Origin: Bacteroidia bacterium
Lineage (GTDB): Bacteria; Bacteroidota; Bacteroidia; Chitinophagales; UBA2359
Length of the DNA stretch: 64,000 bases
NCBI GenBank assembly: GCA_030427245.1
Contig: JAUHXA010000018.1
Coordinates: forward strand, 40,777-104,776
Reading direction: 5' to 3'
The notes beneath the pieces were generated by a model. The model was not told where the DNA came from. It saw nothing but the letters and a program-made list of their open reading frames with translations, and searched no databases. A program made the translations under genes and the position numbers. This document shows positions 55,589-64,000 of this stretch, in pieces. The first letter of the stretch is position 1. Each line of letters starts with the position of its first letter.

Positions 55589-57403
55589 TTACTTCCCATA
55601 CAAAACTTTCGATTTCAAAGTTCTTCCTTTTTTAGAAGCATCTCTATTTTCACCCCACCAATGCCGATGTCTTCTATGAAAAGCCGCCGCTTTTCCCTGC
55701 AATTTGGTACGCCTGCCTTTACGCAAGACAACCAATTCGATAGAAGTTTTTGGAGGCGGGTCATACAGTTGTGGAAGGTAGTCGTTGATATTGGAGGTTT
55801 TGATGGGTGTATCGTCTATCGACAACAGTACATCTCCATTGAAGAGGTTCAATTCATTTTGACGCACATTTCTGAATCGTACATGCCCTTTTTTGTAGTC
55901 GGGAAAAAGCGAAAAATGCCCAAAAGTTCCCGCTTCTTCGATGTATTCTTCTAAATAGTCCATGCCCATTGCAGCAGCCAATTCTTGAAAATACAGTACT
56001 TTTTTTCCTTCAAGGTGGTCTTCAATAAAATTTGCAATTTGGGGGTGTGATAATCCCACAATTTCTTCAAACAGTTGGTCTTCTTCAAAGGGTTTTGCAG
56101 CTCCATATTCGCTCGCCAACTGTTGTATGATAGCAGGTAGACTTTTGTCCCCATTGGTCAGTTTTTGGATTTCGATGTCCAAGGCAAAGGCGGTCAAGGC
56201 TCCTTGCTGATACAAATAATTGTAGTTGTATTGGTATTTGGGTGTGAAAATGCGTTCACTCATTTGGGTTAAAGATTGCGGTGATTGGGCTTCAATCAGT
56301 TTGAGTTTTTTACTAATTTCTGCAAAAAATTCGGTTTCACTAATCAGTTCACTTCGCAGGAGAGACAGTAAGGTGAAGTATTCGGTCACACCTTCGTAGA
56401 GCCACAAATGTTTGGACATTTCCCGATGTCCAAAACCCGCAAGATGTACCTTTTCGCTATGCAGACTATGTGGAGTTAAGAGGTGTAAAAGTTCGTGAGA
56501 AGCAATACGCTGTACGATTTTTTTGAGACGCTTACCATTTTTGATTTCGGGCAGTAAGTAGAAGGAGGAACTCCCACACATCAGCCCTCCGTATTGTGCC
56601 AATCCGCTCTTTGCTGCAAGTGACGGGTCGGCAAAATACAACACAAAGGTGTATTCTGAGAGGGGTAATTCACCCATAAAATCGGCAACAGATTGTACCA
56701 CTTTTTTCAAGTCATAATACAATGTACGAGTTGTTACTTTCCCGCTTTCGGAATAGGCTGCAATGCGAATTTTGGTTTTTCCATTCAATGAAAAACTAAT
56801 GGTATCAGGTTGGGCATACAAAATGGGATTTTTGAAGAGATCAAGATAATCGTTTACTTCAAAAACATCTAGGGTGTCAGATTGCAGCTTTGCAGTCAAG
56901 GAAGTAGCCCCGTAGAGATGTTTGGGCTTTTCGATTTTTACTTCAAATGGCAAATCGTACATTCGATGAAAATAGGCATAAAATCCTCGGTGACTGATAA
57001 GATAAGCAGGGGATTGGCTTTGGGAAACGCTGGGAAAATCAGGTTTTAGCCAATAATTGATACGCTTCAATCGGTGGGCTTTGCCAATTTCGATACCATC
57101 GTTTTGGACATATTTGAAGGGCAGTATCTTTCCGTTTTCGTCTAAGGGTTCAAATCGTTCTAAACGTTCGCTGATGGGAATGGATTTTTGTGCGCCAAAT
57201 TCGCCACTTGGAAAAACGTAGGTGGCATATTTTGTTTCGATTGAAGGAGGAATGACACTTACTTTTAGAGGTTTGTGAGAATCTTCATTGAGGTGAATGG
57301 TTATTTGATATTTTTTTTGAGCAGCAAATACCATTGAAGAGTATTGTTGTAACAACAATATTACCAATAGGTATAGATGTATTTTTTTGACATTAAAATT
57401 CAT
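55589..57403 (-). CDS. M61-like zinc aminopeptidase with C-terminal PDZ
   Basis: A secreted or periplasmic metallopeptidase related to M61 glycyl aminopeptidases. The signal peptide (LLVILLLQQYSSMVFAAQ) is followed by a beta-rich N-terminal domain, then the zinc motif ASHELLHLLTPH (first His about 303) and WLYEGVTEYFTLL with the third ligand Glu. The C-terminal 110 residues form a PDZ-like domain (NLFNGDVLLSIDDTPIKT, TSIELVVLRKGRRTKL). At 604 residues the size is typical. It converges with the CHAT gene, 117 bp apart. Confidence 0.88.
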   Translation of the reverse strand: MNFNVKKIHLYLLVILLLQQYSSMVFAAQKKYQITIHLNEDSHKPLKVSVIPPSIETKYATYVFPSGEFGAQKSIPISERLERFEPLDENGKILPFKYVQNDGIEIGKAHRLKRINYWLKPDFPSVSQSQSPAYLISHRGFYAYFHRMYDLPFEVKIEKPKHLYGATSLTAKLQSDTLDVFEVNDYLDLFKNPILYAQPDTISFSLNGKTKIRIAAYSESGKVTTRTLYYDLKKVVQSVADFMGELPLSEYTFVLYFADPSLAAKSGLAQYGGLMCGSSSFYLLPEIKNGKRLKKIVQRIASHELLHLLTPHSLHSEKVHLAGFGHREMSKHLWLYEGVTEYFTLLSLLRSELISETEFFAEISKKLKLIEAQSPQSLTQMSERIFTPKYQYNYNYLYQQGALTAFALDIEIQKLTNGDKSLPAIIQQLASEYGAAKPFEEDQLFEEIVGLSHPQIANFIEDHLEGKKVLYFQELAAAMGMDYLEEYIEEAGTFGHFSLFPDYKKGHVRFRNVRQNELNLFNGDVLLSIDDTPIKTSNINDYLPQLYDPPPKTSIELVVLRKGRRTKLQGKAAAFHRRHRHWWGENRDASKKGRTLKSKVLYGK

Positions 57404-57451
57404 TTTACAAAGATAAGATTTTATATTTCAAGACAGTTATTTGAATACCTG

Positions 57452-57485
57452 TTGTAATTCACTTGAATGAATCATTCTACTTTTG
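57452..57485 (+). promoter_or_regulatory. Promoter of the multidomain kinase gene
   Basis: TTG at 57452-57454 and TACTTTTG at 57478-57485 are 23 bp apart. The start codon at 57517 is 31 bp past the -7 box. The ORF-track start at 57463 lies inside this promoter and would precede the transcription start. Confidence 0.6.
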
Positions 57486-57516
57486 TATATTGTCCCTCTA
57501 TCCAATAAGTCCATAT

Positions 57517-60500
57517 ATGAATTTTATAGGGGATTCAGAGTTACTGTTTGAAGGTCGTAATACATTCATTTATTTGAAGAAAGAAACTTCCGATAGCCCA
57601 CCTGTGGTTATCAAGGTCTTAAAAGAAGACTACCCTGCTCCAAGGTACATACAACAGTTTAACAATGAATATAACATTACTCATCAACTAGATATTGTAG
57701 GAATTCGCAAAGTCATCGAACAAAAACAATTGGATACGGGTCATTACACATTGTTGTTAAAATACATAGAAGGAGTAACACTCAAGCAATTTGCCCAACA
57801 AAAAACCATTTCTATTCAAGCTTTCCTAAGGGTTGCTTTACAAATTGTCAAAACAATAGGTCAGCTTCACGACCAAAACATCATTCATAAAGACATCAAT
57901 AGCAACAACATAATCATTGAGCCTAATAGTTTAAAGGCAACAATTATTGACTTTGGTATTTCGACTAAAATAGACTTAAAAACTTCCTATACAAGCAATC
58001 CTCAAAGTCTGGAAGGCACGCTTTCATATATTTCGCCCGAACAGACAGGTCGAATGAATAGAAGGATAGATTACCGAACAGATCTTTATTCATTGGGAGT
58101 GACATTTTACGAATTACTGACGGGAAAATTACCTTTTTTACATGCAGATCCTATCAAGTTGATTCACCAGCATTTGGCACTAACTCCCAATCCACCGCAT
58201 TTTATTCGGATAGATATCCCCTATCAGATATCAGAAATTATATTAAAACTACTTGCCAAAAATGCAGAATCTCGCTACCAGTCTGCTTTTGGTCTTCAAA
58301 AAGATTTGGAAAAGTGCTTATTGCAGCTCCAAAAGGATGGTACAATAGAATCTTTTCCCTTGGCCTCCTCTGATTTACCCAATAAATTCAACATCCCAGA
58401 AAAATTATATAGTCGGGAAACTTTTGTAGAGCAATTAATTGAAGCTTTTCACTTTGTTAATGAAGGGAACAGCAGCTTGGTGCTGATTTCTGGAAATGCA
58501 GGAGTTGGAAAAACGGCCTTGGTTTCCCAACTTCATGAGCCCATTACGGGTAAAGAAGCGATTTTTGTGACGGGAAAATTTGACAAATCACAAAATAGTA
58601 AACCCTATCTGGGCTTCATACAGGTTATCGAAGAGTACATAGAACAGTTGTTGGTTGAAGATGAAATGACCATAGAAAAACAGAAGAAAAAGATTTTGCG
58701 TGCCATTGGCGAGATGGGACAAATACTACTCCATTTTATTCCCAAACTGAAACTGATAATAGATGAGCCAACGGAAGCATTGACAATGGTAAACAAAGAG
58801 ACTCAAAATCTTTTGCATTTTGTATTCTATAATTTCATTAAGATAATCGCTCAAAAGGAACACCCTTTGGTGATTTTTTTGGATGATTTACAATGGGCAG
58901 ACAAATCTTCCTTGAAATTGTTAGAGCAATTGAGCAGTCAAGAAAAAATTCCTTATTTGCTAATGATAGGGGCATATAGGACTGAAAAGTTACACAACTC
59001 CCATTTTGCGGCTCTCCAGAATATAAAAGAAAATGCGCCTCATATCAAAGAAATCAAACTAACTCCCTTAAAGATTGAAGCAGTTCAACAGTTTATAGCA
59101 GATGCTTTATATACGACTACAAAAGAGTGTCAAACTCTTGCAGAGCTGGTTTGGAGTAAAACAAATGGCAATCCTTTTTTCATGATTCAATTTTTGAAGT
59201 CACTGTATGAAGAAGGTTTACTGCGGTTTAAGTTAGTTCCTCCAAATCTTCAGTCAAAAGAAAATATTCTCTACAAATGGGAATGGAATATGTCTGCTAT
59301 TCGTCAGCGAAACATTACGGACAATGTGGTGCGCTTGTTGGCAGAACGAGTAAAAAAACTGTTACCCGAAACTCAACGAGTACTTCAATTTGCAGCGTGT
59401 ATAGGGAATCGTTTTGATTTAGAACTACTCTCTCTTGCTTATGAACACTCTCTTGATGAAACAACTAAAGCACTGCAAGAGGCATTTGAAGAAGGATTGG
59501 TCATTCCTACAGATGAAAACCTTCTTTATTCTGAAAATGTGTATGAGTCAAAAAATATTGAATATAAGTTTACACATAATCAAATTCGCAAGGCGATTTA
59601 TGCCTTTATTCCTAATTTATATAAAAAAAATATTCACTGGAAAATTGGTCATCTACTCCAAGAAAGAAATACAAAGACACCGCAACCTCAACAAATTTTT
59701 GAGATTGTCCAACAATTGAACAAAGCTATTGACACCATAGAGGATACTCAAAAAAGAATTGAACTGGTCGAATTGAATATGCAGGCAGGTGAAAAATCTA
59801 AGGCTTCTATCGCTTTTGATTTGGCTTACCAGTACTTTGATACCGCTGTTTCATTACTGCCCGACAATAGTTGGAAAAAACACTATGACTTAACTCTTTC
59901 GCTGCACAACCAAAAAGCAGAAGTCGCGTACTTGAGCGGAAAAATGGAGGATGCTGAAAGTATCTTAAATGAAATATTAGAAAATACTCAGACTACGCTG
60001 GACAATGCAATGGCTTGGCGAATCAAACTCTTGGTTCACAAAGCAAAGGGAGAAATTCATGAGACTATCTTAGCGGGCATAAAGGCTTTGAAAAACTTGG
60101 GCTTACATATTTCGGTCAAGGAAAAGAAATATGTCGCTTTTTGGGAAATAATCAAAACCGATTATTTACTGAAAAAACATCTTCCCAACAAAATTGAAGC
60201 GCTTCCTACAATGACGGATCCGAAGCAGCTTGTAATCATAGATATATTGCATCAATTGATGCCTGCCTCTTATTTATATGGGCACAATTTGTTTCCGATG
60301 ATTATTTGTAAACTGATTGCCTTGTCGCTCAAACATGGAATAAATTCTTACTTACCCCTTGCATTGTTGACTTATGCTTCCCTGTGTATCAATTTTCGGA
60401 AACAGATAAAAAAAGGATATAACTATGGCGAAATGGCCCTTTCACTTAGTGATAAGCTAGAAGGGGAAAACAACCGGGTGAAAGTTGTCAGTATTTTCCA

Positions 60501-62751
60501 TAGTTTCGTGTATTATTGGCAAAATCCTTTACATCGTTCTTTACCAAAACTAATAGAATCTTACAATCGTTTTTTGGCATTGGGAGATTTTGAGTTTGCA
60601 GGAATTTCGATTGCTACTTATATCAGTTATGGCTTTTTCTCTGATAGGAACTTGATAAACCTCCGCAAAAAGGCCATAAATTATTATGAAGTTGTAAAAT
60701 TCTTGCAAGTGATGAATCCCATTCATCGGATACAAATCTTTCTGCAAGTTATTCATAACTTAAGTAATGTTACGGATAATCCTACAACGTTAGCGGGTGA
60801 TTTTTTTGACGAAAAATCTACTGTTGCTCTACTAAAAGCAAACAAAAGCCATTTCGCACTTTTTGTTTACAATTCCATCAAAATCCAATTATTCTATTTA
60901 TTTGGGAATTATAAAAAAGCATATGAATTCGCACAAGAATTTGATGTGTATCAAACGGCAGGAACGAATAGTATGTTTTCATACTATGTTTTTTGTACTT
61001 ACAACGCTTTAGCTCATTTGGCTGCTTATCCAGAAATAAGCAAAAAGGAACAACGAGAAGCATTACAAAACGTAAAAACATGGCAGAATAAATTAAAAAT
61101 TTGGAAAAACCATGATCCTGACAATCACGCACATCGTTGGCATCTCATTGAAGCGGAATATTTTCGCATTATACAAAAGCCTAAAAAGGCGATAAAACAT
61201 TATCGAAAAGCAATTTCTCTTTCTGAGCAAAACGGCTTTATTAGTTTTGAAGCTCTTGGAAATGAACTATTGGGAAAATATTACTTGAAACAAAATGATG
61301 AGGATTTTGCAGAATTCTACCTACAAAAAGCCTTGATGAATTATCGGCAATGGGGCGCATTGACCAAAGCAGAACAATTGGTAAACGATTATCCACAGCA
61401 GCTAGCCCATACTGTTTATTCCTCCACTACTGCGAGGTCTTATAGTCTGTCTTCTTGGAGTCGTCAAAGCAATGAATCAACTGGAGGTCAATCCCAATCG
61501 GTGAATGCTGCTGATTTAGTGCAAATTTCCCAAGACTTGTTGGGCGAAATTGAGTATTCTAAGCTTTTGGAAAAGCTAATGATTCATTCGCTGGACCACA
61601 CAGGTGCTCAAATAGGTTATTTGATGCTGGTGAATGAGAAACGAATAAGTGTAGAGGCCAAATCAAAAACTTACAGTCTAAATGAAGAATACAAAGAAAT
61701 TGAAATTATACCTTCTATTCCCTTGAAAAAATGGGAAAAAGGCATTGCACATGTGATTATCAACTATGTGATGCGAACACAACAGCCCTTACTGCTTGAC
61801 AACGCCCAAAAGGATGAAAGATTCAAAAAAGATACTTATATCATCCAAAACGAAATCCTCTCTGTGTTTTGTCTTCCAATTCTTAAAAATGAGAAAATCA
61901 TTGGATTAATTTATCTAGAGAACAACCTAACTACCAATGCTTTTTCTAGAGAAAGGCTAAGGTTAATGAAGGTCTTATCAACTCAAATCGCCATTGCTTT
62001 AGAAAATACTCAACTCTACCAAGCTTTGCTACTGCGTGCGGAAGGAGAACAGTCAATTAGCAATCGTTTATTAGAAAAGAACAAAGATTTGCAGCAGTTT
62101 ACTTACATTACTTCTCACAATCTGCGAGAGCCTGTCTCTAATCTACTGGGTTTACTCGAACTCTATAATAAGGAGAATTTAGAAGATCCTATTAATCAAA
62201 TCGTCTTAGACGGTTTCCACGAAGTTGCACATAATATGGATAATATGTTGAGAGATTTGAATCGTGTAATTGCTGCAAAGAAGAAAGCAGAACCACCAAG
62301 AGAACAAGTGATTTTTGCTGAAGTACTGAATCAAATTCAACAAACTTTAAAAACACAAATTCAAGAAAAAAATCCGACTATTCGATTAGATTTTGAAAAA
62401 GAGGATATATTGTCCGTAAAAAGTTATGTGCATAGTATATTATACAATCTATTTAGCAATGCGCTGAAATATTATTCTACAAAAAGAAAACTCATAATAG
62501 ACATTCGCACCAAAGTTGTCAATCAAAATACGGTTTACATAAGTATTTCTGACAATGGATTAGGAATTGATTTAGAGATAAATAAAGCCGATTTATTTAG
62601 ACCTTATACTCGTTTTCATCCCGAAATTGAGGGAAAAGGTTTGGGACTTCATCTCGTCAAAGCGCATATAGAAAATATGAATGGAAAGATCGAAGTAGAA
62701 AGTGAGGTAGACGAAGGAACTACTTTCCACATTTATCTACCCCTACAGTAG
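57517..62751 (+). CDS. Ser/Thr kinase-AAA ATPase-GAF-histidine kinase hybrid
   Basis: A 1744-residue cytoplasmic signalling protein. In order: an eukaryotic-like protein kinase domain (residues about 5-270; HKDINSNNIII with Asp about 126, then IIDFGIS and GTLSYISPEQTGR); an AAA-type ATPase with P-loop GNAGVGKTALV (Lys about 332) and Walker B FLDDLQWAD; a long helical TPR-like region (about 720-1290); a GAF domain (about 1345-1510); and a histidine kinase end with FTYITSHNLREP (His about 1534), NLFSNALKYYS and ISDNGLGIDLE. The HstK-type order is known in cyanobacteria and myxobacteria. The stimulus and partner regulator are unknown. Confidence 0.92.
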   Translation: MNFIGDSELLFEGRNTFIYLKKETSDSPPVVIKVLKEDYPAPRYIQQFNNEYNITHQLDIVGIRKVIEQKQLDTGHYTLLLKYIEGVTLKQFAQQKTISIQAFLRVALQIVKTIGQLHDQNIIHKDINSNNIIIEPNSLKATIIDFGISTKIDLKTSYTSNPQSLEGTLSYISPEQTGRMNRRIDYRTDLYSLGVTFYELLTGKLPFLHADPIKLIHQHLALTPNPPHFIRIDIPYQISEIILKLLAKNAESRYQSAFGLQKDLEKCLLQLQKDGTIESFPLASSDLPNKFNIPEKLYSRETFVEQLIEAFHFVNEGNSSLVLISGNAGVGKTALVSQLHEPITGKEAIFVTGKFDKSQNSKPYLGFIQVIEEYIEQLLVEDEMTIEKQKKKILRAIGEMGQILLHFIPKLKLIIDEPTEALTMVNKETQNLLHFVFYNFIKIIAQKEHPLVIFLDDLQWADKSSLKLLEQLSSQEKIPYLLMIGAYRTEKLHNSHFAALQNIKENAPHIKEIKLTPLKIEAVQQFIADALYTTTKECQTLAELVWSKTNGNPFFMIQFLKSLYEEGLLRFKLVPPNLQSKENILYKWEWNMSAIRQRNITDNVVRLLAERVKKLLPETQRVLQFAACIGNRFDLELLSLAYEHSLDETTKALQEAFEEGLVIPTDENLLYSENVYESKNIEYKFTHNQIRKAIYAFIPNLYKKNIHWKIGHLLQERNTKTPQPQQIFEIVQQLNKAIDTIEDTQKRIELVELNMQAGEKSKASIAFDLAYQYFDTAVSLLPDNSWKKHYDLTLSLHNQKAEVAYLSGKMEDAESILNEILENTQTTLDNAMAWRIKLLVHKAKGEIHETILAGIKALKNLGLHISVKEKKYVAFWEIIKTDYLLKKHLPNKIEALPTMTDPKQLVIIDILHQLMPASYLYGHNLFPMIICKLIALSLKHGINSYLPLALLTYASLCINFRKQIKKGYNYGEMALSLSDKLEGENNRVKVVSIFHSFVYYWQNPLHRSLPKLIESYNRFLALGDFEFAGISIATYISYGFFSDRNLINLRKKAINYYEVVKFLQVMNPIHRIQIFLQVIHNLSNVTDNPTTLAGDFFDEKSTVALLKANKSHFALFVYNSIKIQLFYLFGNYKKAYEFAQEFDVYQTAGTNSMFSYYVFCTYNALAHLAAYPEISKKEQREALQNVKTWQNKLKIWKNHDPDNHAHRWHLIEAEYFRIIQKPKKAIKHYRKAISLSEQNGFISFEALGNELLGKYYLKQNDEDFAEFYLQKALMNYRQWGALTKAEQLVNDYPQQLAHTVYSSTTARSYSLSSWSRQSNESTGGQSQSVNAADLVQISQDLLGEIEYSKLLEKLMIHSLDHTGAQIGYLMLVNEKRISVEAKSKTYSLNEEYKEIEIIPSIPLKKWEKGIAHVIINYVMRTQQPLLLDNAQKDERFKKDTYIIQNEILSVFCLPILKNEKIIGLIYLENNLTTNAFSRERLRLMKVLSTQIAIALENTQLYQALLLRAEGEQSISNRLLEKNKDLQQFTYITSHNLREPVSNLLGLLELYNKENLEDPINQIVLDGFHEVAHNMDNMLRDLNRVIAAKKKAEPPREQVIFAEVLNQIQQTLKTQIQEKNPTIRLDFEKEDILSVKSYVHSILYNLFSNALKYYSTKRKLIIDIRTKVVNQNTVYISISDNGLGIDLEINKADLFRPYTRFHPEIEGKGLGLHLVKAHIENMNGKIEVESEVDEGTTFHIYLPLQ

Positions 62752-62942
62752 ACTTTAGACGAAAGAATAGGGATGCGAGAGGCTGCAATTTTGTCTTCAT
62801 ACTCTTGCTTCTCTTCTCCCGAATACAATAGTTTTGGGTTTTTAAGTGAATATTCTTTTATTTGTGCATTGAATTGAAGCCTTTCTTCATATCTTGTATT
62901 TTTATTCATTCAATCACTAAAACATTAAACAAATAATTAACA

Positions 62943-63413
62943 ATGACTAGGAGAGTAAAACTCGGTACAGGCATCGGAGACATTAAATTTGGGATGACCT
63001 CATCCGATATTGTAAATTTATTAGGACAGCCCGATGACACCGAAAATGAAACCCACGAAGACGGTAGCACTACCCAAACACTGGTCTATGAGGAGTTGGG
63101 TTTGTTGTTTGACTTCGGTTCTGTTGACAACTTCAAGTTGAATAGTATTTCTATCAATGCAGAAGATATCTCAGTAGATAGATTGATAAGAGTAGGCTTA
63201 AGTAAACAAAAGGTCTTTGACTTTGTAGATGAGCTTGATTGGGGCGACGGAGAATTGGAGGATATCAGCCCTGAAGACGACAATGTAGTTATTGAAGTTA
63301 TTTGGTTTGACCAAGTAAATGTCAGTATATGGCTGGAAGATGATGAAGTCTATGAAATTGAATTTGGACCATTTTGGAAGGATGAAGATCATTTCTTATG
63401 GCCTAAATTGTAG
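62943..63413 (+). CDS. Acidic protein of unknown function
   Basis: The 156-residue product has no signal or membrane segment and is strongly acidic (many Asp/Glu runs, DELDWGDGELEDISPEDD). The start VKLGTGIGDIKFGMTSSDIVNLLGQPDD follows a BamE/SmpA-like 'G.s..dv..llG.P' pattern used by several small proteins, including some immunity-type proteins, but I cannot name the family. A good terminator follows the stop, and the gene stands alone. Confidence 0.7.
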   Translation: MTRRVKLGTGIGDIKFGMTSSDIVNLLGQPDDTENETHEDGSTTQTLVYEELGLLFDFGSVDNFKLNSISINAEDISVDRLIRVGLSKQKVFDFVDELDWGDGELEDISPEDDNVVIEVIWFDQVNVSIWLEDDEVYEIEFGPFWKDEDHFLWPKL

Positions 63414-63430
63414 TACATGAACCAATAGAA

Positions 63431-63468
63431 ACATCTGTTGGGCTTTGAAAATCCAACAGATGTCTTCC
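63431..63468 (+). terminator. Terminator after the acidic protein gene
   Basis: ACATCTGTTGG and CCAACAGATGT form an 11-bp stem around an 11-nt loop, followed by CTTCCTTTT, 18 bp after the stop codon. Confidence 0.8.
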
Positions 63469-63486
63469 TTTTCCAATATTCCTTCC

Positions 63487-63840
63487 TTACTTTTTTACAA
63501 AGAAATAAATCGTGATAAGTGCCATCACAGTATGCAAAACTCCTGGTGCAAATTCGTTTGCCCCTCCTCCGTTGTAGCCAATAAAAATAGCTATTGCAAC
63601 ACCTGTATGAAATACGATAAAAGTATTTAAAAACGACTTTTTCAAGTCGTGACTGTCAAAACTTCGCCATACTTGAAGGGCAAAGTATCCTACCGCTAAT
63701 GCTGCTGCTCCATACATTCGTGCCATTGTAACACCAATAGAAGAAGCATCTGCTAGGGTTGGCAACATTTGTGGCATACAAAACAGAATGATTCCTGCAA
63801 GAATTTCTAAAATGGCTGTAAATAATACAAAATTTTTCAT
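63487..63840 (-). CDS. Small four-helix membrane protein of unknown function
   Basis: The 117-residue product has four hydrophobic segments (FVLFTAILEILAGIILF, MYGAAALAVGYFAL, TFIVFHTGVAIAIFIGY, GVLHTVMALITIYFF) and short polar loops, so it is an integral membrane protein. It resembles small DUF4345/DoxX-like families in outline only. The ATG at 63840 puts the first helix at the N terminus. The frame stays open for a further 53 codons to the window edge but without any usable start. Confidence 0.7.
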   Translation of the reverse strand: MKNFVLFTAILEILAGIILFCMPQMLPTLADASSIGVTMARMYGAAALAVGYFALQVWRSFDSHDLKKSFLNTFIVFHTGVAIAIFIGYNGGGANEFAPGVLHTVMALITIYFFVKK

Positions 63841-64000
63841 GATGGATTTTGGTTTAATTTCGTCTGAAGAAGTACCGTTTATTTTTTGATAGGATTTTAT
63901 AGTAAAATCTATACTGGCATTAACGGTAATGCCTATATCCGATGTTACTCGGACTACTTTAAAAACTATACACCAAAGGAGAAATGGGATAACTCTTTGC

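Noticed and set aside
63445-63630. ORF 63445-63630 plus strand
   Set aside because: It is antisense to the membrane-protein gene and overlaps the terminator.
63841-64000. N-terminal extension of the 63487-63840 gene to the window edge
   Set aside because: The frame is open for 53 codons but holds no ATG, GTG or TTG, and the ATG at 63840 gives a sensible first helix.

Overview
The window is one stretch of a low-GC (by eye roughly 35-40%) genome of the phylum Bacteroidota. The evidence is a type A type IX secretion (T9SS) sorting domain on secreted proteins, a DUF1501/DUF1800 gene pair, Bacteroidota-only small families (DUF4296, DUF5522), a GH92 lipoprotein, weak or absent Shine-Dalgarno sites, and several exact TAnnTTTG -7 promoter boxes. 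The set of large sensor kinases, TPR-CHAT, App1-like and GH3 proteins would suit Saprospiria, Chitinophagia or Cytophagia; the class cannot be fixed by eye.

Layout. 1-4.4 kb: a cut-off DinB-like gene, then pfkA, a PlsB/PlsC-type acyltransferase and gpsA (glycolysis feeding glycerolipid synthesis). 4.5-16.4 kb: secreted proteins (choice-of-anchor B/T9SS protein, DUF885 peptidase, small lipoproteins, beta-barrel), a rhomboid protease, an OPT transporter and two genes too short for the ORF track (DUF2256, DUF5522). 16.4-19.4 kb: rseP and a GH3 protein on the minus strand. 19.6-24.9 kb: an accessory-looking plus-strand run with an Ile/Lys-tract secreted protein, a DUF6345-like protein with a possible His/Cys dyad, a PepSY/FTP-like partner, a Kazal inhibitor, OsmC and a GIY-YIG protein with leucine-rich repeats. 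24.9-34.1 kb: minus-strand GH92, DUF1501, DUF1800, glycosyltransferase and MBL hydrolase. 34.2-41.0 kb: a PLP decarboxylase, then diacylglycerol kinase, nnr, a TMTC-like membrane TPR protein and an App1-like phosphatase. 41.0-41.5 kb: tRNA-Gly/Leu/Gly. 41.7-49 kb: M19 dipeptidase, 7TMR-DISM histidine kinase, coaE, a response regulator and an adenylate-forming enzyme. 49-57.4 kb: divergent sigma-like and zinc-finger genes facing a CARDB-like secreted protein and a TPR-CHAT protease, then an M61 peptidase. 57.5-64 kb: a 1744-residue Ser/Thr kinase-AAA-GAF-histidine kinase and two small genes.

Non-coding content is unusually informative. A 133-bp miniature inverted-repeat element occurs twice, in opposite orientation, each copy bounded by a perfect 9-bp target-site duplication. 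A second, diverged family of about 145 bp also has two copies. A foldback element sits beside one of them. Two arrays of exactly seven GATGTAG units lie at 3' gene ends, one supplying the stop codon of the decarboxylase gene. Several strong terminators, including a 48-bp perfect palindrome after rseP, separate transcription units.

The best candidate for an undescribed system is the sigma-like / HxxxCxxC zinc-finger / CARDB / TPR-CHAT locus at 49.2-55.5 kb. The second is the DUF6345-like / PepSY-like / Kazal cluster at 20.5-23.0 kb. Both functional readings are inference from architecture and context.
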